DNA of 29,344 bases from an uncultured bacterium (GTDB lineage Bacteria; Cyanobacteriota; Vampirovibrionia; Gastranaerophilales; Gastranaerophilaceae). A model generated the notes under the pieces. The model did no database searches. It was given only the letters and a program-made list of their open reading frames with translations, and had not been told where the DNA came from. Location: positions 1 to 29,344 of the forward strand of contig CABQIM010000010.1 of the NCBI GenBank assembly GCA_902464375.1. Direction: 5' to 3'. Below, one piece after another: positions 23,290 through 29,344 of this stretch; the stretch's first letter is position 1; every line of letters begins with the position of its first letter. Both the position numbers and the translations under genes were made by a program.

Positions 23290-23307
23290 AATCTCTCTCT
23301 TTTTGAT

Positions 23308-23339
23308 GTCGTTAAGTCGTTGGGTCGTTAAGTCGTTAA
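23308..23339. repeat. Four tandem copies of GTCGTTAA
   Basis: The 8-base unit GTCGTTAA repeats four times without a gap; the second copy reads GTCGTTGG. It begins 19 bases upstream of the 75-residue gene's start on the minus strand, within its likely 5' leader or promoter. Confidence 0.8.
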
Positions 23340-23396
23340 GTTCATTTTAAAACAACTTTCCACTTTCAATTTTCAACTTATGAAGCCGACCACTTG

Positions 23397-23549
23397 TCTA
23401 CGTGCGTAGCTTCTACCTCACCCTAACCCTGTCTTGGATTATTCGGGGTTTCGGCGGAGTAACGTCCGACCTCCACCTTACGGGCTTACGCCCTACCGAA
23501 AATCCGCTCTCCTGCTAGGCGAGGGAAAAAGATTATCTACGTGCGTAGC
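23397..23549. repeat. GC-rich element flanked by 14-base direct repeats
   Basis: The exact 14-mer TCTACGTGCGTAGC occurs at 23397-23410 and 23536-23549, bracketing 125 bp. The insert starts near CTCACCCT and ends with AGGCGAGGG (inverted ends). It also contains the hairpin GGGCTTACGCCC and is far richer in GC than its surroundings. The flanks look like a target-site duplication or a repeated boundary palindrome (CTACG/CGTAG). The insert has no real gene. It resembles the element at 6381. The right copy lies one base past the stop of the 285-residue gene. Confidence 0.65.
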
Positions 23550-23550
23550 A

Positions 23551-24408
23551 CTACAAGTCTTGGATGTCTTTGCTTGCGGATTCGATATCGTCTTTGAGCA
23601 TTTTTCTTACGATATCACCTTGAGTATCAAGCATTTTACAAACTGTTTCGATGTTTGCAACTTTTTGAGAAAGTATTGTATCCGCATTTGATACAATGTT
23701 GCTGGAAACTGTTTGATATGCTGATAGAGCGGCGGATGATGTTCCTTGCATCAAGTTGCCCATAACAACAGCAGGCAAGCCGAATTCACCTAAATAAGGT
23801 GCTGCTGCGGTCATGATTCCGCCCCAACCTGATACAAGTCCAGCTAATGGCATTATGATATTAGAAGCTCCTATACCATAGCCATTTGCAGTGCCTATTC
23901 CATAGGCAGCCGTGCTTGCAATATCTGCAATACTTCCGATACCGGATGCAAAACCGGTAGTAGAACCATTTGAAGAACCAAAACCGGATAACAAATCGCC
24001 AATTCCTGACGCCCCACCGGTTGTTGTTCCACTCTGACGATAGCCATAGTTTGCAGCATAACCGCTTGGGAAACCTGAGTAATTACCTAGTGAATTCACA
24101 CCAAAAGAAGAATACGTTCCGGTTGTACCTCCAGTACCACCAGTATATTGGCTCCAGTATGAGGTTCCGGGGATATTCATTGCACTAGTTCCACCAAGTG
24201 TTGTCATAAATGCAGATGGTGCAAATAAACTAGCTAATTGATATAAGAAACCGCCTGCTGCTTCAAAACCGGTACCAGAGCTAGCCGAACCAGACACGGT
24301 TAAATCTCTTAACCTATCATAAGTTTCGTACAGCATAACTTTGGCATCAGCAGATGCTGCGCCATATTTGTTTGCTAAAACTAAGTATCCATCGTTTTTG
24401 TATGACAT
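23551..24408 (-). CDS. Gly/Ser/Tyr-rich protein of the accessory cluster
   Basis: I recognise no family. The 285-residue protein starts MSYKNDGYLVLANKYGAASA with a helical N-terminus and no signal peptide. A Gly/Ser/Thr/Tyr-rich middle (about 80-190, with YTGGTGGTTGTYSSFG and GIGTANGYGIG) follows. After it come a hydrophobic stretch (GLVSGWGGIMTAAAPYLGE) and a coiled-coil-like end (NIETVCKMLDTQGDIVRKML). The composition suggests a structural, surface or assembly protein. AAGGA lies 7 bases before the ATG. It follows the 576-residue gene by 114 bases on the same strand. Confidence 0.72.
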   Translation of the reverse strand: MSYKNDGYLVLANKYGAASADAKVMLYETYDRLRDLTVSGSASSGTGFEAAGGFLYQLASLFAPSAFMTTLGGTSAMNIPGTSYWSQYTGGTGGTTGTYSSFGVNSLGNYSGFPSGYAANYGYRQSGTTTGGASGIGDLLSGFGSSNGSTTGFASGIGSIADIASTAAYGIGTANGYGIGASNIIMPLAGLVSGWGGIMTAAAPYLGEFGLPAVVMGNLMQGTSSAALSAYQTVSSNIVSNADTILSQKVANIETVCKMLDTQGDIVRKMLKDDIESASKDIQDL

Positions 24409-24522
24409 ATGTTTGTCCTTTATTATTTAGTTTAAGAGTTGAAGAGTTATTATTAAAACTAACAATGAGCGTTAGCGGATTATATGAACATTTCAACTCA
24501 ACTCATCTATGCTACTAAGCTA
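24409..24522. other. Spacer with inverted GAGTTGA/TCAACTC words
   Basis: This 114-base gap between the two largest genes of the cluster carries GAGTTGA on one side and TCAACTC on the other, able to pair over about 50 bases. It also carries the phrase GAGCGTTAGCGGA, similar in style to the GAACGTTAGTGAA of the repeat at 6381. It is probably a decayed repeat. Confidence 0.3.
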
Positions 24523-26253
24523 CTAGCCGCTAAATGTCTTGAATGATTTCTCAATGTTATCTTTAACTACCTTAGACACTGCGTCTATTTCTGTTGAAAG
24601 TGCATTCTGTTCTGTATCAAGCTGCTTAAGTCTTAATTCAAGCTGTTGGTCTTCTTGCTGAATTAACGATGTTTTTGCGTTGATATCTTGAACCATTTTG
24701 TCATATTGCGCATTCTCATAGTTATACTGGTTCATTGCATCTTTATAAGCCACATCATCGGTTACAGTTTCAACATTCAACGTATACGTAACAGAGTCGT
24801 CTTCAAATCTGACAGATGTAAATCTACCGCTGCCATCTGTTTCTAACAATGCTTTTACAGTATCAGACTGTGTCTGTTTTATATAACTTGCGTTGTAGTA
24901 TGAAAGTTGTGTTTGACCATCAATATTGTTGATTCCGCTTCCGCTTGCGTACGATTTGTTTAAATCTGCAAAAGTTGTATAGTACGTTTTTCCATTCATT
25001 TTGAAAGAGTAAACACCGCCGGTGTATTCACCATATTCGTTGAAACAATCACGTATAGAAGCATCAACTTCCTGTTCTTTCATATCTTTTATGATTTGGT
25101 TTAATTCTGCTTTTTGGTCATCCGTTAAATCAGTTAGTAGAGTCAATTCGCAGTTACCAATATATGTAGGTCTTCTCAAATCTTGATAAGCCTGCTCTGC
25201 ATTTTGGCTTGCTTGAAGTGCCGCAAATTCAACAGCTTGAAGCGCTGCTATTTGCGCATCATAGCCACTACTAATTGCTGTAATTGATTTATCACCACTT
25301 GTTTGATAAACCGGCAACACAGTCTTTGTACCACCTGCTGCACCACCATAAAGATTTCTCAAATCTGATTTTAAGGCAACGTTACCATTATTGTCCATGT
25401 AAACATTTGCATAATCAGTTTGAACATCTTTTGACATAGCACCTTCTTCAACAAGCTTATCAATAGCAGCCTTTGCTGTAGCCTGTTGAGCAGCTGACAT
25501 TTTGCTATAACCAACAAAATCTGTAGGTCCTTTATCAGTCTGTTTTGGAGATAATTTTGTTGTATCTCCGGTATAATCTGAGCCGTCGGTATTATAGTAT
25601 TTACCATCTTTCATGTAACATTCAGATTTATCATCAGAATTCGTGTAAATAGCATACTTTTTACCGGTTGCAGTATCAGTATACATTTCTTGAATTTTTT
25701 GTGTAATGCTATATGTATCTGTATCTACATCATAGTCGCATTTATTAACACCTGTATAAGCTTCGTTGTTTGCATAATTTGATAGGTTTGCAGCTTCTTT
25801 TTGTTTTGCTTTTGTTGCTTCTTGAGCGGCTTCATATTCCTGCTTTGTAGAAGTCACTAACCTTAACGCTGTTTCTATCTGATCTGCACTAGCATCTGTA
25901 CCACTCTGGAATTGAACCTGTGGATCACTTAATTTTTTCTGAGAACCAGTATAAACGTTTGCTTCTTTCTCACGTGTTACAACGTAGTTGTAATCTTCTT
26001 CCGGATTAGCCAGTTGTTCCCAATTTGTGATAGTATAAGTCGTACTTCCATCAGAATATGAGTATTGCGTTTTTGTAAAATCAGAAGTACTTGGCGGAAC
26101 CGGAACATTAAGCCCTAGCATCTGATTAAAAAGATTTGCAGACTGATTTGATAAAACAGTACGCGCCTGATTTATTTGTTGTCCTTCGAATTCACAATTT
26201 GATTTTCTTGCAACCAGCGCTAAATATCTGGCTTGCGAAGCTGCCATACCCAT
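24523..26253 (-). CDS. Large protein with conserved helical termini and variable centre
   Basis: The 576-residue protein begins MGMAASQARYLALVARKSN, a helical N-terminus I recall from Gastranaerophilales genomes but know no function for. It ends in a coiled coil (LELRLKQLDTEQNALSTEID) closed by IEKSFKTFSG. Both ends match the 110-residue protein encoded at 22346. The middle is Tyr/Thr/Asp-rich, probably beta-structured, with YSDGSTTYTITN, YCMKDG-like and CYMKDGKYYNTDGSDYTGD stretches. There is no signal peptide. Conserved helical ends around a variable middle recall flagellin or type III filament proteins, but I see no direct homology. GGAG lies 8 bases before the ATG. Confidence 0.8.
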   Translation of the reverse strand: MGMAASQARYLALVARKSNCEFEGQQINQARTVLSNQSANLFNQMLGLNVPVPPSTSDFTKTQYSYSDGSTTYTITNWEQLANPEEDYNYVVTREKEANVYTGSQKKLSDPQVQFQSGTDASADQIETALRLVTSTKQEYEAAQEATKAKQKEAANLSNYANNEAYTGVNKCDYDVDTDTYSITQKIQEMYTDTATGKKYAIYTNSDDKSECYMKDGKYYNTDGSDYTGDTTKLSPKQTDKGPTDFVGYSKMSAAQQATAKAAIDKLVEEGAMSKDVQTDYANVYMDNNGNVALKSDLRNLYGGAAGGTKTVLPVYQTSGDKSITAISSGYDAQIAALQAVEFAALQASQNAEQAYQDLRRPTYIGNCELTLLTDLTDDQKAELNQIIKDMKEQEVDASIRDCFNEYGEYTGGVYSFKMNGKTYYTTFADLNKSYASGSGINNIDGQTQLSYYNASYIKQTQSDTVKALLETDGSGRFTSVRFEDDSVTYTLNVETVTDDVAYKDAMNQYNYENAQYDKMVQDINAKTSLIQQEDQQLELRLKQLDTEQNALSTEIDAVSKVVKDNIEKSFKTFSG

Positions 26254-26402
26254 AGTGGTATCTCCTATTTTTTGTATTCTAAGATTGTTTTAATGGGATA
26301 TTACTAAAAGTCAATCTTTATAATAGTATTATATATTATTTTTACAAATTTTAATTGAACAAATTATAGTAAATCATCCATATGATGTAGACCATCTTTC
26401 AA

Positions 26403-26431
26403 AAATCATATAAATATGGTACAATCAACCA
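26403..26431 (+). promoter_or_regulatory. Extended -10 promoter of the porin-like gene, apparently leaderless
   Basis: TG-G-TACAAT (26417-26425) ends 6 bases before the ATG at 26432. No ribosome-binding site is present and the -35 is weak. A stop codon about 20 bases upstream in frame rules out a longer protein. Confidence 0.55.
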
Positions 26432-27604
26432 ATGAGGTTTTTAGTTTACCTTTTCTGCATTCTATTATTTACTCAAACTTCCTCTTGGGCAATAGAGGAA
26501 GTAATTCTTGACGTGGATGATAATGTTATTCAAGATGAGGTAGGGGAAAATGTAAGGGAAAACTGCGGAGAGAAAATTAACTCTGATAAAGAGCTTACCC
26601 TTTATGAAAAAATCCAGAATATAAAAGTCAAAGAAATTTCTGATACAAGCCGTTCGAGTTTTCTTTTGGATGAAATTTTGACAAAAGAATTTGACAATGG
26701 TGCAACTATGCACTTGTTCGGCTACTATAGAGCCGGAGCAGAAATTGATGTTTCTGATAGCGGAAATACCGATTATAATTTTAGTGCGATTCATGCTGGT
26801 ATTAACGGTAAATTCAAAGGCAAAAATAATTTTTATGAAGCAAGATTACGCTTTGACCCTCTGGATGGATATACTTTTTTGCAGACTTTGCCTGCTGATA
26901 TTTATGTTGCTAACACTTCCATTCCGCACCATAAAATCATCTTAGGTAACACAAGAACTCCGGTTGGTTTTGAAGGCGGGCGTTCTGATATGGTTATGCC
27001 ATTTATTGCGCGTGCGCAGATTGCCAGAAATTTTGGGAATTCAAGAAAAGTGGGTTTGCGTATAAAAGGAAACTATGACCTTGTTGAATACGATATTGGC
27101 GGATATAGTTCTGATACATATTTTAGAAGTTTTTTCCCCGGGACAGAATTCTCCGGTTGGTTAACACTAAAACCGTTAGGTAAAACAGATGGTCGATACG
27201 GGAAATTAAAGTTGGGCGGAGGATTATCAGCCGGCAGAAACAATATTAGCTACGCTGTATCCGGAATTTATGCCGGATATGAATACAAAAAGTTTTTTGC
27301 TGATTTTGAATACTCTTACGCCGATGGCTATAATGGCGCAAAAAAGATTTCTTCCAATCAAGCAGAAGGCTTTTATTCAACCGTCGGATATAAAATAACA
27401 CCTAAACTGCAAGTTTTAGCAAGATATGACCAATTTACACCTGATAGGAATAAAAGCAATGATATAAGGCGAGAATATTCAACCGGAATAAATTATTTCA
27501 TAAAAGGTCAAGCTCTCAAAATCATGCTAAACTATGTATTTTGTCAGAATGATTTGTTCAAAGATTCTCACAGAATAATTTTGGGAACACAGCTAATCCT
27601 TTAG
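26432..27604 (+). CDS. Outer-membrane porin-like beta-barrel protein
   Basis: The 390-residue product has a signal peptide (MRFLVYLFCILLFTQTSSWA, cleavage about residue 20). An acidic periplasmic segment of about 60 residues follows. The rest is a series of alternating amphipathic strands typical of a barrel (HLFGYYRAGAEIDV, NFYEARLRFDPLDG, KLKLGGGLSAGRNN, SYAVSGIYAGYEYKKF). The pattern resembles phosphate-selective porin O/P relatives, and the protein ends in a hydrophobic strand (RIILGTQLIL). It should sit in the outer membrane, in line with waaA. The stop overlaps that of the convergent CHAP gene by TTAG. The start codon has no ribosome-binding site. Confidence 0.82.
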   Translation: MRFLVYLFCILLFTQTSSWAIEEVILDVDDNVIQDEVGENVRENCGEKINSDKELTLYEKIQNIKVKEISDTSRSSFLLDEILTKEFDNGATMHLFGYYRAGAEIDVSDSGNTDYNFSAIHAGINGKFKGKNNFYEARLRFDPLDGYTFLQTLPADIYVANTSIPHHKIILGNTRTPVGFEGGRSDMVMPFIARAQIARNFGNSRKVGLRIKGNYDLVEYDIGGYSSDTYFRSFFPGTEFSGWLTLKPLGKTDGRYGKLKLGGGLSAGRNNISYAVSGIYAGYEYKKFFADFEYSYADGYNGAKKISSNQAEGFYSTVGYKITPKLQVLARYDQFTPDRNKSNDIRREYSTGINYFIKGQALKIMLNYVFCQNDLFKDSHRIILGTQLIL

Positions 27605-28422
27605 GCTGTGGCATATTTATCCATTGAAATAAAGCCGGAAAGAGTTGGACTCGTAGCCTTATATTTTTGAATTGCAACTTTATTACTGCAGTTTCCTTCA
27701 ACTGTTTCAAAAGAACCGTCAGAGTTTACTTTTGTAACAATACCGGTGTGTGATTTACCGCCATTCTTCTCTATCATAATATCGCCAACTTTCACATTAT
27801 TAGCAATATAACTTGCTTTATTACTAGATGGAACTTGTTTATAACAGTTATTTTGTTCGCCCCACTTTCTTAATTCAGAAACAGATGAGAAATGTCTGAA
27901 TGAGGAAGGCAGACTGCTGCCGTATGTTTGTTTGATATTATAAGATACGAAATCCGCACACCAAGCTTGTGACTTTCCGCCGGAGAATAGCCTGTTGCCT
28001 TCTCTATCAGAATTTACACGTCCTACATAACTCTTAGCTTTGTCTGCAAGTTGAAGACGCATTGAACTATTAAAACTTCTCGTGAATGTGTCGCTCATTC
28101 CAAAATTAGTATTGTTCCAAGTCGGAGTTGGATTAAAATTGAAAGTATAATTTGAAAAATCGGTAAAATTGCCAGTATTCCAAGGCTGTTGGATTGGTTG
28201 AGCAAATATATTTGTGTTGTTAGTTGGGAAAGTAAAGCCGGAAGAAAATGGCGTAAAACTAAATAAAGAAGGCATATTCCAACTAAAATTATTAAAGAAA
28301 GGTAATATATTATTAAAAATAGGTAAATTAAATCCCTGAAAAACACCAAAAGACGGAGTAAACAAATTGTTTATTCCTTCAAAATTGAAATTTAGATGTG
28401 ATAATGGATTAAAGTATGTCAT
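27601..28422 (-). CDS. CHAP-domain amidase with Phe/Asn-rich N-terminus
   Basis: The C-terminal half (about 122-265) is a CHAP peptidoglycan amidase/endopeptidase. Catalytic Cys155 is in WCADFVSYN and His225 in KSHTGIVT; the third residue is near Glu242 in VEGNCS. The N-terminal 118 residues are unusual: about one in five is Phe and one in five Asn (for example NFNFEGINN, FFNNFSW, YTFNFNPTPTWNN). No signal peptide is seen. I start at ATG 28422 (273 residues); the frame extends to a TTG at 28482, but weak AGGT lies before 28422. It likely cuts cell-wall peptides, of its own or another cell. Confidence 0.85.
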   Translation of the reverse strand: MTYFNPLSHLNFNFEGINNLFTPSFGVFQGFNLPIFNNILPFFNNFSWNMPSLFSFTPFSSGFTFPTNNTNIFAQPIQQPWNTGNFTDFSNYTFNFNPTPTWNNTNFGMSDTFTRSFNSSMRLQLADKAKSYVGRVNSDREGNRLFSGGKSQAWCADFVSYNIKQTYGSSLPSSFRHFSSVSELRKWGEQNNCYKQVPSSNKASYIANNVKVGDIMIEKNGGKSHTGIVTKVNSDGSFETVEGNCSNKVAIQKYKATSPTLSGFISMDKYATA

Positions 28423-28493
28423 GACAATATTACCTAAATATATAAAGTATAAATATTCAAAAATATTGCCTTTTTGTAACAAAACTTTAAGTT

Positions 28494-28946
28494 TTATGTA
28501 TCAGGACAGTACATTTTGTATTTGTCGATAAATCTTTTATGTTGTTCTATTATTTTTGCATATTGCTTTGCATCATCTTTTGGCGCAGATAGCATAAGCG
28601 TTTCGTAATGTAAAATTTCTTCTTTAAGCTTGCGAATCTTTTGCATAAAATTTTCGTGCTTGGTAAAAATATATCCATAATAACCACAATCTTCCGGTAG
28701 AAATGCAAAAGGTGAAGACGGATAATTTTTGCAAATATCCGGCTTATTAGGATTGGTACAAAGATTATTTACAAGAAATTTGCAAGTACAAAAAGTTACT
28801 GCATCTTTTTGCTCACTTTTTATAAGAAAGCCTACAAAATCAGGTGTTAATGGTTGAATACCATCTCTATACATTATATTGCGAGAAAAGTCGACTGCTA
28901 TTCTATCACAGCACCTTCCGCATTTGTTACAATAATCTTTTTCCAT
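28494..28946 (-). CDS. YkgJ-type cysteine-cluster protein
   Basis: The 150-residue protein begins MEKDYCNKCGRCCDRIAVDF. This is the N-terminal CxxCGxCC signature of the YkgJ/zinc-iron-chelating domain family (PF03692 type). It continues with CTCKFL, NNLCTNP and DICKNYP, giving eight or more cysteines able to hold an Fe-S cluster or zinc. The C-terminal part is a charged helix. Family function is poorly known. I start at 28946 because the frame's only earlier start is a TTG at 28979 within the promoter. The ATG has no ribosome-binding site. It is upstream of the CHAP gene on the same strand. Confidence 0.85.
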   Translation of the reverse strand: MEKDYCNKCGRCCDRIAVDFSRNIMYRDGIQPLTPDFVGFLIKSEQKDAVTFCTCKFLVNNLCTNPNKPDICKNYPSSPFAFLPEDCGYYGYIFTKHENFMQKIRKLKEEILHYETLMLSAPKDDAKQYAKIIEQHKRFIDKYKMYCPDT

Positions 28947-29033
28947 AATAATATTATACATATAATAAAGGATGTGCAAAATAGAAGAAATGTAATATTA
29001 TATAATTAATTAAGATAAAAGGAGATTAATGAT
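28947..29033. promoter_or_regulatory. Divergent promoters of the YkgJ-type gene and the exported-protein gene
   Basis: On the minus strand TATAAT (28953-28958) ends 6 bases before the YkgJ-type ATG, with TTTGCA 16 bases further upstream; this predicts a leaderless mRNA. On the plus strand TATAAT (29001-29006) and GGAG about 9 bases before the ATG serve the rightward gene. The two -10 elements are about 45 bases apart. Confidence 0.5.
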
Positions 29034-29344
29034 ATGAAGAGAGTAGTTTTAACTTTAGGCTTATTAGCAGCTATAAATTGTGCCGCTTTTGCTGATGGAA
29101 ACGCATTTACACCATTGAATTTCAATGACACTCAATATGGTAATCCATCATCAACAACATCAACTGCAAAAACAACTGCAGCTACAAGTTCAGCACCTGC
29201 TGCAACATCATTAGACGGTGATGCAGTTGGTAATGGTAATATTCAGAATGCTATTTTGCAATTGGATAATGCACAAGTTGATATCCGTAATGATTTGTTA
29301 AATTGCAAAACAAAGTATGCAGATGTTGATGCTCAATATAAATT
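29034..29344 (+). CDS. Exported protein, cut by the window edge
   Basis: The frame runs from ATG 29034 to the end of the window with no stop (103 codons seen). It starts with a signal peptide (MKRVVLTLGLLAAINCAAFA, probable cleavage before DGN). A Thr/Ser/Ala-rich linker (about residues 40-62) follows, then a helical region (IQNAILQLDNAQVDIRNDLL) that looks like coiled coil. GGAG lies 9 bases upstream. It is divergent from the YkgJ-type gene. The protein is presumably periplasmic or outer-membrane associated; the family cannot be named from this part. Confidence 0.75.
   Translation, partial: MKRVVLTLGLLAAINCAAFADGNAFTPLNFNDTQYGNPSSTTSTAKTTAATSSAPAATSLDGDAVGNGNIQNAILQLDNAQVDIRNDLLNCKTKYADVDAQYK

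Noticed and set aside
23434..23691. Plus-strand frame of 85 codons across the GC-rich repeat
   Set aside because: It starts inside the repeat element and runs into the 3' end of the 285-residue gene on the opposite strand; no site or homology.
1..29344. tRNA, rRNA and CRISPR arrays
   Set aside because: I looked for TTCGANTC-type T-loops, conserved rRNA segments and regularly spaced repeats on both strands and saw none.

Overview
The window looks like chromosome of a low-GC, Gram-negative gut-type bacterium. The best guess is Candidatus Gastranaerophilales (Melainabacteria/Vampirovibrionia). This rests on three things: AT-rich DNA with the standard code; an outer membrane implied by a Kdo transferase and a porin-like barrel; and protein styles I recall from that lineage (short N-termini such as MKINPI or MKVSAISFQG, and a helical N-terminus beginning MGMAASQAR). 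No 16S or phylogeny is available here, so the assignment is an inference.

Layout. Bases 1-1250: the infA-rpmJ-rpsM ribosomal cluster on the minus strand, divergent from ychF. 1252-6370: ychF, an O-acyltransferase, and the trkA-trkH potassium uptake pair with overlapping ends. 6510-9397: peptide deformylase, a small lineage-type protein, methionyl-tRNA formyltransferase, and a convergent DusB. 9405-11534: a long exported TPR protein co-directional with dusB. 11535-12330: a sparse stretch holding a small ORF, an sRNA candidate, a dispersed repeat and a ribbon-helix-helix regulator. 12330-14690: a 786-residue protein with a Phe/Gly/Asn-rich segment and an internal domain duplication. 14798-15743: a LexA/CI-like self-cleaving repressor divergent from a cysteine-rich small protein. 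15827-18101: a 2-oxoacid decarboxylase overlapping guanylate kinase. 18178-21083: a glycosyltransferase and waaA, each preceded by a copy of the same promoter. 21227-22306: a radical SAM/SPASM enzyme. 22346-26253: a five-gene minus-strand cluster of unrecognised, structural-looking proteins. 26432-29344: a porin-like barrel, a CHAP amidase with a Phe/Asn-rich N-terminus, a YkgJ-type cysteine-cluster protein, and the start of an exported protein cut by the window edge.

The left half is mostly housekeeping (translation, potassium uptake, nucleotide and lipid A metabolism). The right third is accessory and envelope-oriented. The strongest novel signal is the 22.3-26.3 kb cluster, where a 576-residue and a 110-residue protein share conserved N- and C-terminal helices around a large or absent middle. 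This is the termini-conserved, middle-variable plan known from filament subunits. Other signals are four genes whose -10 element lies only 6-7 nt before the ATG (likely leaderless mRNAs), a duplicated promoter with an operator-like inverted repeat, a candidate anti-Shine-Dalgarno sRNA, and several families of short palindromic intergenic repeats.
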